DNA of 64,000 nucleotides from Candidatus Thiodiazotropha endoloripes (lineage in GTDB: Bacteria; Pseudomonadota; Gammaproteobacteria; Chromatiales; Chromatiaceae), in contig LVKA01000019.1 of assembly GCA_001709035.1 (NCBI GenBank), forward strand, positions 310,001 through 374,000, written 5' to 3'. The translations under genes were made by a program, and so were the position numbers. The stretch's first letter is position 1; every line of letters begins with the position of its first letter. Below the pieces are notes generated by a model, which saw only the letters and a list, made by a program, of their open reading frames with translations, did not search any database and was not told the origin of the DNA. Below are positions 54,882 to 64,000 of this stretch, in pieces.

Positions 54882-56183
54882 ATGGCGGATAATGAGAAAA
54901 CTTATACCTTGACGAATGATGAGACCGGCGTGTCGATCAAATTACCGGTTCGCGAGTCGGTTCAAGGCCCACCTGCAATCGATGTTTCATCGCTCTATAA
55001 GGATGCGGGTGTTTTCACCTATGATCCGGGCTTTATGTCGACAGCCAGCTGTAACAGTAAGATCACCTTCATTCAGGGTGAGGTCGGCATACTCGAGTAT
55101 CGAGGCTATCCCATCGAGCAACTTGCCGATGGTGGCGATTTTCTGGAGACCGCTTATCTGCTGCTCAATGGTGAACTGCCAAATCACCAGGAGCTGGGCG
55201 ATTTCAACAAGCTGATCAGTCGCCACACCATGCTGAATGAAACGCTGAAGCATTTCTTCGGCGGTTTTCACTATGATGCCCATCCGATGGCGATCATGGT
55301 TGGGGTGGTCGGCTCCCTGTCCGCGTTCTATCACGACTCTCTTGATATCAACGACCCTGTTCAGAGGCAGGTTGCGGCACATCGACTGATTGCCAAAATG
55401 CCGACCATTGCGGCAGCCAGTTACAAGCACAACATCGGTGAGCCGATCATGTATCCGCGCAATGATCTCTCCTATTGCGCGAATCTGCTGCACATGATGT
55501 ATGCGACACCCTGCGAAGATTACGAATTGGATCCGATCGCCGAGAAGGCGCTCAACCTGCTGTTCATCCTGCATGCGGATCACGAGCAGAATGCCAGTAC
55601 CTCAACCGTACGTCTGGCAGGCAGCTCGCTGGCCAATCCGTTTGCCTGTATTGCCGCAGGTATTGCCTCTCTTTGGGGGCCGGCGCATGGTGGCGCCAAC
55701 GAGGCGGTGCTGGATATGCTGGCGGAGATTGGTGACGTATCGCAAATCGATAAATACATCGCCAAGGCAAAAGACAAGGATGACGGTTTCCGTCTGATGG
55801 GATTCGGTCATCGTGTCTACAAGAAGTACGATCCTCGTGCGGGCATTATCAGGGGTGTCTGCCATCAGGTGCTGGAGAGGCTGGCGGATAACAACAACCC
55901 GATGTTCGAGTTGGCTCAAAGGCTGGAAGAGATTGCGCTCAATGATGAGTATTTCATCGAACGTAAACTCTATCCGAATGTGGACTTCTATTCAGGCATC
56001 ATCTACCGGGCATTGGGTATCCCGAACAATATGTTTACCGTGATGTTTGCCATTGCCCGTACCGTCGGCTGGGTTGCCCACTGGATGGAGATGATGGACG
56101 ATCCCAGGCAGAAGATCGGTCGTCCCCGGCAGATCTACAAAGGTTATCCACGTCGGGACTATGTGCCGATTGATAAGCGCTGA
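54882..56183 (+). CDS. gltA: Citrate synthase
   Basis: A 433-residue type II citrate synthase, the first step of the TCA cycle. The catalytic residues are in [11 protein letters not shown] (His), [13 protein letters not shown] (His/Arg), and the late Asp region [14 protein letters not shown] lies six bases before ATG 54882, so the earlier GTG at 54858 is less likely. It is convergent with the gene at 56262 across 78 bases. With sucCD nearby it supports a complete oxidative or at least branched TCA route. Confidence 0.97.
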   Translation: MADNEKTYTLTNDETGVSIKLPVRESVQGPPAIDVSSLYKDAGVFTYDPGFMSTASCNSKITFIQGEVGILEYRGYPIEQLADGGDFLETAYLLLNGELPNHQELGDFNKLISRHTMLNETLKHFFGGFHYDAHPMAIMVGVVGSLSAFYHDSLDINDPVQRQVAAHRLIAKMPTIAAASYKHNIGEPIMYPRNDLSYCANLLHMMYATPCEDYELDPIAEKALNLLFILHADHEQNASTSTVRLAGSSLANPFACIAAGIASLWGPAHGGANEAVLDMLAEIGDVSQIDKYIAKAKDKDDGFRLMGFGHRVYKKYDPRAGIIRGVCHQVLERLADNNNPMFELAQRLEEIALNDEYFIERKLYPNVDFYSGIIYRALGIPNNMFTVMFAIARTVGWVAHWMEMMDDPRQKIGRPRQIYKGYPRRDYVPIDKR

Positions 56184-56261
56184 TCATTGCTTGTTGGATC
56201 GCTCTCGGGATAACGACCAGGTTTGTTTTGCTGCTGGATTCCAGCGGCATTAAAGCCGGCC

Positions 56262-56924
56262 CTATCCGCGGCTGGTTTCCCCGGTCAGCGGAAAAGCGTC
56301 TTCATAATAATCCGATTCCGCAGAGTGTTGCTCATCGAGCAGCGCTCTCAGCTGCTTGATGTTGGCGCTCTGAAAAGGCTTGTGGTCGAAAGGATCCAGT
56401 GGGCGTTTACGGTTTTTCCCGCTTGGGAAAACCATCAGCAGGTATTGAATCTCATCCGCGCTAAAGCGAAAACAGGGGATGGTGTCGTGGCTACCGTCAC
56501 TGAAGCTCAGTTGGCGCTGCTTCTCCTGCCAGGGAATGTGTAAATCGCTCAAAGCGAATAATACCTCTTCAGGTGTATCCGCCTGCAGGTGTAGCTCAAT
56601 GTGGCTGTTGTCGTCCGCTGTTCCCTGCAATACAGGCCCGACCAGCAGCGGTTGAAACTGCTTCAGCGCCTGCATCGCATCCAGTGCACTTTTCCGTAAC
56701 TGATTGAGTGCATTGTGTTGTTTGTCACCCAGCACCAAGCGTTGCTGTTCCTTCAGCGCCTGTTCGATCTCATCCCGGCTTGGCATCATTTGTTGCTTGG
56801 TGATGCCATGTTTGGCCGCTGCCTTGCGACAGGCGTAAGCCAGGTTATCGGTACGCAGCTCGGTAAGTATTTTTGCCGCTTCATAAGCGATGCGTTTTTG
56901 TAATGATCTTTTTCCGCTGCTCAT
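56262..56924 (-). CDS. Conserved proteobacterial protein, nucleotidyltransferase-like
   Basis: A 220-residue soluble protein. The opening (QKRIAYEAAKILTELRTDNLAYACRKAAAKHGI) followed by PSRDEIEQALKEQQRL, and the middle LVGPVLQGTADDNSHIELHLQADTPEEV, match a family common in proteobacteria that is often described as nucleotidyltransferase-like. The function is unknown. No signal peptide is seen. It is followed on the same strand, after a gap, by nothing that suggests an operon. Confidence 0.75.
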   Translation of the reverse strand: MSSGKRSLQKRIAYEAAKILTELRTDNLAYACRKAAAKHGITKQQMMPSRDEIEQALKEQQRLVLGDKQHNALNQLRKSALDAMQALKQFQPLLVGPVLQGTADDNSHIELHLQADTPEEVLFALSDLHIPWQEKQRQLSFSDGSHDTIPCFRFSADEIQYLLMVFPSGKNRKRPLDPFDHKPFQSANIKQLRALLDEQHSAESDYYEDAFPLTGETSRG

Positions 56925-57099
56925 AGAGGTCTTGCTTGCGAGATTGTCTCTACCAGGATTGTGACACTATTTCAGAAGCCTGTTAATGGTTTCATGATAA
57001 CAGGCTTCGACACGACTAGCTTAGGCCATGGTTTTGACGATAAATTCAATTTCAGTACGATTTTCCTGTTCGTTGTGGCTGGCTGTTCCGCTCCTGGTG

Positions 57100-59565
57100 T
57101 TAAAACGGGTCTTCTATCGTATTGACGTTGCTTTCGTTTTGTCCACGACGTGTTGTGTTGTTGAGGTCGTGTTTCGGTGGCTTGGGCGCTTTGTCCACTT
57201 CAAACACTTCAAAGATTGCGTTGGGGTGGCCTACATTGACCGGTTTGCCGGTCTCTGAATCGATGCGCATGGTGAGCATGCCTGGCGGCATGTCGGGTGA
57301 CTTCTCTTCGATGCCATTGAGTGCCACCTGCATGAAATCGATCCATGCCGGCAGTGCCGCCCGCCCGCCAACCTCACCTCGGCCGAGTGGGGAGACATCA
57401 TCAAATCCGATCCAGGTGGTGGTGACCAGATAGTGGTTGAAGCCGTTGAACCAGGCATCTTTCTGATCGTTGGTGGTGCCGGTTTTGCCGGCGATGTCTT
57501 TGCGGCCGATCACTCTGGCCTTACGGGCCGTGCCCAGCTGAATGACATCCCGCAGCATTGAGTGCATGAGATACTGGTTCTGCTCGGTTATCGCCCGTTT
57601 GGCGCAACGGGGGACGACAGGAAGCTCCTCTTCACTCTGCTCAGGTAGAGATGCCAGTGCCTGAAGCTTTTCATTGGCCTCCTCTACCGCCTGTTGCATG
57701 GTCTCGTCACAAACCTGCAGTGGATTGGCCTGATAAAGCTCCTCTCCCTTGTCATCACGGATGGTGTCGATGATGTGCGAAGAGACATAGTAGCCGCCGT
57801 TGGCCAGCACACTGTAACCTTCAACCATCGCCAGTGGGGTTACCGCGCCACTGCCCAGTGCCAGCGAAAGGTCATAGGGCAGTTGGTTTTTATCGAAGCC
57901 GAAGCGGCTGGCATAGTTGACCGCATGTTTGATTCCCATCTTGCGCAACAGGCGAATCGAGACCAGGTTACGGGAGTGGGTCAAGGCGTATCTGAGGCGG
58001 GTGGGTCCGAAAAACTTTCCGCTGTAGTTTTCCGGGCGCCAGGTGGCCTCTAGGCCTTCATCATCGAAAACAACCGGCGCGTCATTGATGATGCTGGCCG
58101 GATTGTAGCCCGCTTCAAGTGCTGCGGAATAGATAAACGCCTTGAAACCGGAGCCAGGCTGGCGTTTGGCCTGAGTAACCCGGTTGAATTTGCTCAGATA
58201 AAAATCGTAACCACCCACCAGAGCCTTGATTGAGCCATCGGAAGGTGATTGTGAGATCAATGCACCGGAGACTTTCGGGATCTGTCCAAGTCGCCAGTAG
58301 GCCTCACCCTTTTCATCCTTGTCGCTGTAGAGATAGATCAGATCACCTGGCTTGACGATTTCACTGGCCTGTTTGGGTTCAGGTTGTTTGCGTTCGCTGT
58401 CGATGTAGGCGCTGGCCCAGGAGAGGCCTGGCCAGTCGATGGTTAGTTCCTCGCCTTGCCCGGTTAGAACTGTGATCGACTTCTCATCTAAAGCAATTAC
58501 CATCCCTTTTTTTAGGTCGGCAGCGCTGGGGATGCCGGTTATGATCTCTATCAGTTCCGTCTGGTCAGGCTCTTCGCTGAGTTCATGATGGCCAGCGGGC
58601 CCCCGGTATCCATGCCGTTTGTCGTAGGCTTGGACCGCGTTCCGTAAAGCGAGATTTGCTGCTTCCTGAAGGTGGCTTTCAATTGTGGTTGTGATGGTGT
58701 AGCCACTGGTATAGGCTTCCTGTCCAAAGCGTGAAACTGCTTCAGCCCTTGCCATTTCAGCAACATAGGGAGCTTCGATCTCGCTTGGTGCGGTATGGAG
58801 TTCGGCTGTGATTGGGGTTGCTTTGGCAGCATCAAACTCAGCCCGGCTGATCTGGTTCAGCTCCAGCATTCGGCCGAGAACATAGTTTCTGCGGATTAGA
58901 GCCCGCTGCGGATTTGAGAGGGGATTTAAGCGTGAAGGCGCCTTGGGCAGACCGGCGATCATGGCGATTTCGGAAAGCTCAAGTTTTTCCACAGGTCGGC
59001 CGTAATAGACTAAAGCAGCGGCACCGACTCCGTAGGAACGGTGACCGAGATAGATTTTGTTCAGATAGAGTTCGAGTATTTCCTCTTTGGATAACAAGCG
59101 CTCTATCTTGAAGGAGAGAAATATCTCGTTGAGTTTGCGAGTGTAGGTCTTCTCGCTACTGAGGAAAAAGTTCCTCGCGACCTGCATCGTGATGGTACTG
59201 CCACCCTGCCGTCTTTCGCCGGTCAGGAGCAGTTGGACGGCTGCACGTATGATGCCGTGATAATCCACACCAGGGTGTTGGAAGAATCGGTCATCTTCAG
59301 CGGCTAGAAACGCTTGTATCATGCGAGGTGGAATATCGTCATAGCCAAGGGGCTCACGGCGTTTTTCACCAAACTCGGCGATTAACAGGTGGTCGCTGCT
59401 GTAGATACGAAGGGGAACCTGCAGACGCACATCCTTGAGTGTTTCAATGGATGGCAGCTTGGGTTCAAGATACAGATAGGCGCCATAAAGGCCGCAGGCA
59501 CCTATCACGGATAGGCCGAATAAGAAGTAAACGAGGTATCTTAAGAGTCTGTAGAACGACTTCAT
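57100..59565 (-). CDS. mrcA: Penicillin-binding protein 1A
   Basis: An 821-residue bifunctional class A PBP. A single N-terminal membrane helix (about 7-28) precedes the GT51 transglycosylase domain, with EDDRFFQHPGVDYHGI (about 90-105) and STITMQVARNFFLS. An OB-like insert follows (about 280-420, seen in QTELIEIITGI). The transpeptidase has PGSGFKAFIYSAAL (SxxK, near 470), SRN (near 527), and AGKTGTTND (near 688). It builds the cell wall. It is divergent from pilM, the common gammaproteobacterial arrangement. ATG 59565 is preferred over 59682, whose extra residues look unlike a PBP. Confidence 0.96.
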   Translation of the reverse strand: MKSFYRLLRYLVYFLFGLSVIGACGLYGAYLYLEPKLPSIETLKDVRLQVPLRIYSSDHLLIAEFGEKRREPLGYDDIPPRMIQAFLAAEDDRFFQHPGVDYHGIIRAAVQLLLTGERRQGGSTITMQVARNFFLSSEKTYTRKLNEIFLSFKIERLLSKEEILELYLNKIYLGHRSYGVGAAALVYYGRPVEKLELSEIAMIAGLPKAPSRLNPLSNPQRALIRRNYVLGRMLELNQISRAEFDAAKATPITAELHTAPSEIEAPYVAEMARAEAVSRFGQEAYTSGYTITTTIESHLQEAANLALRNAVQAYDKRHGYRGPAGHHELSEEPDQTELIEIITGIPSAADLKKGMVIALDEKSITVLTGQGEELTIDWPGLSWASAYIDSERKQPEPKQASEIVKPGDLIYLYSDKDEKGEAYWRLGQIPKVSGALISQSPSDGSIKALVGGYDFYLSKFNRVTQAKRQPGSGFKAFIYSAALEAGYNPASIINDAPVVFDDEGLEATWRPENYSGKFFGPTRLRYALTHSRNLVSIRLLRKMGIKHAVNYASRFGFDKNQLPYDLSLALGSGAVTPLAMVEGYSVLANGGYYVSSHIIDTIRDDKGEELYQANPLQVCDETMQQAVEEANEKLQALASLPEQSEEELPVVPRCAKRAITEQNQYLMHSMLRDVIQLGTARKARVIGRKDIAGKTGTTNDQKDAWFNGFNHYLVTTTWIGFDDVSPLGRGEVGGRAALPAWIDFMQVALNGIEEKSPDMPPGMLTMRIDSETGKPVNVGHPNAIFEVFEVDKAPKPPKHDLNNTTRRGQNESNVNTIEDPF

Positions 59566-59720
59566 GCGCTGGTTCACAGAATTAGTTGATCCGGGGAGAC
59601 CAGAATGGTCCCATGCAAAGTCCGATAGTCTAGCAAATAAAATGCGAGCTTTTTGAGCTCTTTTGTGAAAAAATGTCTTCACAAAAAAATCATTTGCTGC
59701 TATATAGTTACTTACTCTAG

Positions 59721-60847
<1,127 letters not shown>

Positions 60848-60848
<1 letters not shown>

Positions 60849-61408
60849 TGGCGCGCATTAACTTACTCCCCTGGCGGGAAGCAGAACGCAAAGAGCGCCA
60901 AAAAGAGTTTGGGATGATGGTGCTGGCCGGAGTTCTCTTCTCCGCCCTGGCCGTATACGGCGTCCACAGTATCATCCAGTCTCAAATCGAGGCGCAGAAC
61001 CAGCGTAACAATTTTCTGAAGCAAGAGATCAAGACGGTTGAGAAGCAGATCAGTGAGATTCGTGACCTGGATAAGACCAAGCAGAATCTGCTGGCCAGAA
61101 TGAATATCATTCAGGAGCTGCAGAGTAGCCGGCCACAGATTGTGCATCTGTTTGATGAGGTCGTGACCACCCTGCCGATGGGGGTCTATCTTGATCAGAT
61201 TGATCAGACGGCCAACAAAGTGACATTCGAAGGACAGGCTCAGTCCAATGCCCGGGTATCCTCCATGATGCGCAACATCGACAACTCAGAGTGGCTGGAG
61301 AATCCAACTCTGGACTTTATTGAGAGCAAAGAGAAGACGGGTACAGGTTACAGCCATTTCAAGCTCACGGTAAAACAGGCCTCCCAGACCGAGGAGGTTG
61401 AAGAATGA
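60848..61408 (+). CDS. pilN: Type IV pilus assembly protein PilN
   Basis: A 186-residue protein. The N-terminus MARINLLPWREAERKERQK is the conserved PilM-binding motif. One membrane helix follows (about 22-43), then a coiled coil (about 45-90) and an alpha/beta ferredoxin-like domain. It forms a heterodimer with PilO. The stop overlaps the pilO start (ATGA). Confidence 0.95.
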
Positions 61409-62004
61409 ACTTAGAAGATCTCAATGAATTAGACTTTAGCAATGTCGGCATCTGGCCAACACCGGTCAAAATGGTTGCTGTTGTACTGGTAGCCATTGCT
61501 GTGATGGTTGCGGGCTACTATCTGGTTATCGAAGCCCAGCTGACGCAACTGGATACAGTGGAGAGAAAAGAGCTCGATCTGCGTAAAGAGTTCGAACAAA
61601 AGCAGGCCAAAGCCTCCAATCTGGATGCCTACCGTCAGCAACTGGAAGAGATGAAGCAATCGTTCGGAACCATGCTTCGTCAGCTGCCGGACAAGACTGA
61701 AGTGGCTGAGTTGCTGGTCGATGTATCGCAGACTGGACTGGCCTCGGGCTTGGAGTTTGAACTCTTCAAGCCACAGGAGGAGTTACCGAAAGACTTTTAT
61801 GCTGAGCTGCCGATCCAGGTTATAGTGAAAGGTGAGTATCATGAATTTGGTAACTTTATCAGTGGGCTTGCCGCATTGCCCCGGATTGTGACAATTCATG
61901 ATATCAAGATTAAAAGGGGCGATCCCAAATCTTCAGATCCCAAGCTGACACTGGAGGCTACTGCCAAAACCTACCGCTATCTCGATGAAGAGGGAGGAGA
62001 GTGA
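61405..62004 (+). CDS. pilO: Type IV pilus assembly protein PilO
   Basis: A 199-residue inner-membrane protein with a short cytoplasmic N-terminus, one helix (about 25-47), a coiled coil (about 50-95), and a ferredoxin-like periplasmic domain. It pairs with PilN and links to PilP. The stop overlaps the pilP GTG (GTGA). Confidence 0.94.
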   Translation: MNLEDLNELDFSNVGIWPTPVKMVAVVLVAIAVMVAGYYLVIEAQLTQLDTVERKELDLRKEFEQKQAKASNLDAYRQQLEEMKQSFGTMLRQLPDKTEVAELLVDVSQTGLASGLEFELFKPQEELPKDFYAELPIQVIVKGEYHEFGNFISGLAALPRIVTIHDIKIKRGDPKSSDPKLTLEATAKTYRYLDEEGGE

Positions 62005-62540
62005 GTGTGAGTATTGTGCAGCATAAATACCGGTTATTGACCGCTCTACTGCCTCTGCTGATCCTTGGTGGGTGCGCCAATCCGAATCTGGCAGAGCTGA
62101 GGGGCTACGTGGCTGAAAGAAAGGCTGCGCCACCGGCCCGTATCGAGCCACTTCCGGAGATCAGGCAGATCGAGACATTTCTCTACTCTGCGGCTGGACG
62201 ACGCAATCCGTTCATCGATATGTCTGGAGAAGAGGCTGAGACCTCCAGTATCTCCGGAAATGGATTAACACCGGATTTCAATCGCCGTAAAGAAGAGCTG
62301 GAGAGCTTCCCGCTCGATTCAATTCGAATGGTGGGAACTTTGGAGCAGACTGGCGTCGCTTGGGGGCTGGTCAAAACCAAAGAGGGGACGGTTCACAAGG
62401 TGAAGTCTGGCAACTATATGGGCCAGAATCATGGTCGCATCATGCTGATTACAGAAGACAGAATCGAATTGAACGAGATTGTCCAGGATGGTTCTGGTGG
62501 TTACATTGAGCGTCAGGCTTCGCTAGCGTTGGCGGAATAG
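62001..62540 (+). CDS. pilP: Type IV pilus lipoprotein PilP
   Basis: A 179-residue lipoprotein. The signal peptide ends in lipobox LGGC near residue 25. A disordered linker is followed by a beta-domain (SIRMVGTLEQTGVAWGLVKTKEGTVHKVKSGNYMGQN), which contacts PilQ and PilN/PilO. The start is GTG. Confidence 0.94.
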   Translation: MSVSIVQHKYRLLTALLPLLILGGCANPNLAELRGYVAERKAAPPARIEPLPEIRQIETFLYSAAGRRNPFIDMSGEEAETSSISGNGLTPDFNRRKEELESFPLDSIRMVGTLEQTGVAWGLVKTKEGTVHKVKSGNYMGQNHGRIMLITEDRIELNEIVQDGSGGYIERQASLALAE

Positions 62541-62556
62541 TCAAGAGGAATTCGAG

Positions 62557-64000
62557 ATGAGGGGTTTGCCAATGGCACTCAGACACTGTGGGATGGATCA
62601 ATCTGGGCTGGTTCGCGCATTAGCGCACAGGTTTTTTGGATTGGCGTTGCTGATGATATTTACGGGTACGCCTCTGGCTGTCATGGCCGGGCCTGCTCTG
62701 CAGTCCATAGACTTTTCCGCACTGCCTGGAGACAGGGTTCAAATTGCTTTGGAGATGTCTGGTCCGGCCAGCGAGCCAACCAGCTTTGTGACTGAGAATC
62801 CAGCTCGTATCTCCTTTGATTTCTCCGGTGTGAGCAGTTCTCTTGGATATAAAACAAAACTGATCGGTGTCGGACCGGCGCACAGCATCACGGCATTGGA
62901 AGCGGGTAACAGAACCCGCTTGGTGATCAACCTGTCATCCATGGTGGGTTATAAGACTGAAGTTGAAGATTCCACAGTTATGATTACCCTGGATGTGAGT
63001 AATCAGGGAATTGGCGCCAGCGCCAGTGTTGCCCAACAACCCAATACCACGAGTATGACCTATGAGGAGGCAGAATCCACCTCAACACGCGGTGGCAGTT
63101 ACGATGTTGCAAATATTGATTTCCGTCGTGGTGAAGCGGGTGAAGGGCGCGTATTGGTTACCCTTGGCAATCCTGCCGTACCGGTTGATGTGCGGGAGCA
63201 GGGTGGCAAGATCGTTATGGAGATCTTCAAGGCCACCATTGACAACACCTTGGTGCAATCGCTCGACGTGATGGATTTCGCCACCCCGATCAGCAAAATC
63301 GAAACCAAACCTGTGGGTGAGAATATTGTTATAGAAATCAGCCCAACCGGTGAATATGATTATCTCGCTTATCAGGCAAACGAGGTGTTTGCGGTTGAAG
63401 TTCGCTCACTCAGCAAGCAGGAAAAAGATGCTTTGCTGAAGGAGCGACTGGTCTTCACCGGTGACAGACTGTCGCTGAACTTTCAGGATATCGAGGTCCG
63501 CGCTGTTCTGCAGCTACTGGCTGATTTCACCGGCTTGAATCTTGTCACCAGTGATACTGTGGATGGCCGGATTACACTGCGACTGAAGAACGTACCCTGG
63601 GATCAGGCCCTCGACATCATTCTCAAGTCTAAAGGCTTGACCAAGCGCCAGATCGATAACGTGATCATGGTGGCGCCGACAGAAGAGGTAGCCGCGAGAG
63701 AGCAGCTGGAGCTTGAGTCCCAGCAGAAGATTGAAGAGTTGGCGCCTTTGAGATCCGATTTTATCCAGGTCAACTACGCCAAGGCCCAGGATCTGGCGGA
63801 TCTGTTGAAATCTGAAGAAAACCGTCTGCTGTCTGAGCGTGGTAATGTCACGGTGGATGTCAGGACCAACACCCTGTTGATCCAGGACACGGCGGCCAAA
63901 CTTGAGGATATTCGGCGTCTGCTGCAGAGATTGGATATCCCGGTCAGACAGGTACTCATCGAATCCAGAATCGTCATTGCTAACAATGATTTTGCCAAGG
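62557..64000 (+). CDS. pilQ: Type IV pilus secretin PilQ, 3' truncated
   Basis: Open from ATG 62557 to the window edge (481 codons), so the gene is cut at the right end. A signal peptide (about 1-48) is followed by two AMIN domains (about 50-130, FSALPGDRVQIALEM; and about 185-265, NIDFRRGEAGEGRV), which bind peptidoglycan. A secretin N-terminal STN domain comes next (about 305-385, LNFQDIEVRAVLQLLADFTGLN), then the start of the secretin N1 region (SDFIQVNYAKAQDLADLL). The outer-membrane secretin barrel itself lies beyond the window. AGAGGAA precedes the ATG. Confidence 0.95.
   Translation, partial: MRGLPMALRHCGMDQSGLVRALAHRFFGLALLMIFTGTPLAVMAGPALQSIDFSALPGDRVQIALEMSGPASEPTSFVTENPARISFDFSGVSSSLGYKTKLIGVGPAHSITALEAGNRTRLVINLSSMVGYKTEVEDSTVMITLDVSNQGIGASASVAQQPNTTSMTYEEAESTSTRGGSYDVANIDFRRGEAGEGRVLVTLGNPAVPVDVREQGGKIVMEIFKATIDNTLVQSLDVMDFATPISKIETKPVGENIVIEISPTGEYDYLAYQANEVFAVEVRSLSKQEKDALLKERLVFTGDRLSLNFQDIEVRAVLQLLADFTGLNLVTSDTVDGRITLRLKNVPWDQALDIILKSKGLTKRQIDNVIMVAPTEEVAAREQLELESQQKIEELAPLRSDFIQVNYAKAQDLADLLKSEENRLLSERGNVTVDVRTNTLLIQDTAAKLEDIRRLLQRLDIPVRQVLIESRIVIANNDFAK

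Overview
The window looks like a chromosomal segment of a free-living or symbiotic gammaproteobacterium, most likely a sulfur-oxidiser-type member of the Chromatiales/Sedimenticolaceae neighbourhood. This is an inference from gene content: a pilMNOPQ operon divergent from mrcA, gammaproteobacterial Rof and DUF3135-like proteins, a PEP-CTERM protein, an MvaT/H-NS-like protein, and several c-type cytochrome and Fe-S redox proteins. No 16S rRNA, tRNA, phage, insertion sequence or CRISPR array is visible. Coding density is high, and most genes are ordinary housekeeping genes.

Layout. 1-9 kb: the end of a di-iron metallo-beta-lactamase-fold protein, a decayed GGDEF/EAL pseudogene, a PDC-sensor protein, hemE with a beta-hydroxyacid dehydrogenase, a hybrid histidine kinase, a hemerythrin, and an unlisted 26-residue membrane peptide. 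9-18 kb: a CAP-domain lipoprotein, PEP carboxylase, and a 1284-residue FAD/Fe-S oxidoreductase. 18-25 kb: cytochrome c', a PilZ protein, DUF4124-cca-GNAT, a TraB-like protein, and a cysC-lipoprotein-AI-2E-transporter operon. 25-33 kb: a PEP-CTERM protein behind a textbook sigma-54 promoter; two envelope lipoproteins; then an oxidative-stress block. That block holds a rubrerythrin / CCG Fe-S protein / 33-residue peptide / DUF3501 operon, a divergent Fur-family (PerR/Irr-like) regulator, and a di-haem cytochrome c peroxidase. 33-45 kb: glucokinase, uvrD, an orphan Tat-exported TRAP binding protein, hemW, a GAF-PAS-GGDEF-EAL protein, an MvaT-like protein, rof, rpmE, a nuclease and phosphofructokinase. 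45-64 kb: envelope and redox proteins, PPK2, sucCD, a KamA-family radical SAM enzyme, citrate synthase, mrcA and pilMNOPQ, with pilQ cut by the window edge.

How parts work together. Central carbon flow is well represented (glk, pfk, ppc, gltA, sucCD). The clearest coherent theme is handling of oxygen and peroxide. Three promoters (hemerythrin, the 26-residue membrane peptide, cytochrome c peroxidase) carry FNR/ANR-like TTGA(C/T)-N4-GTCA boxes. For the hemerythrin and the peroxidase, the box-to-minus-10 distance fits a class II activated promoter. A second motif, TTAGAA-N3-TTCTAA, resembles the ICE operator of Irr-type Fur proteins. It lies before the rubrerythrin operon and before the peroxidase gene, on either side of the Fur-family gene, with a weaker copy before kamA. 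Together these suggest a local peroxide/iron regulon containing an unnamed small protein. All regulatory claims are inferences from sequence pattern only.
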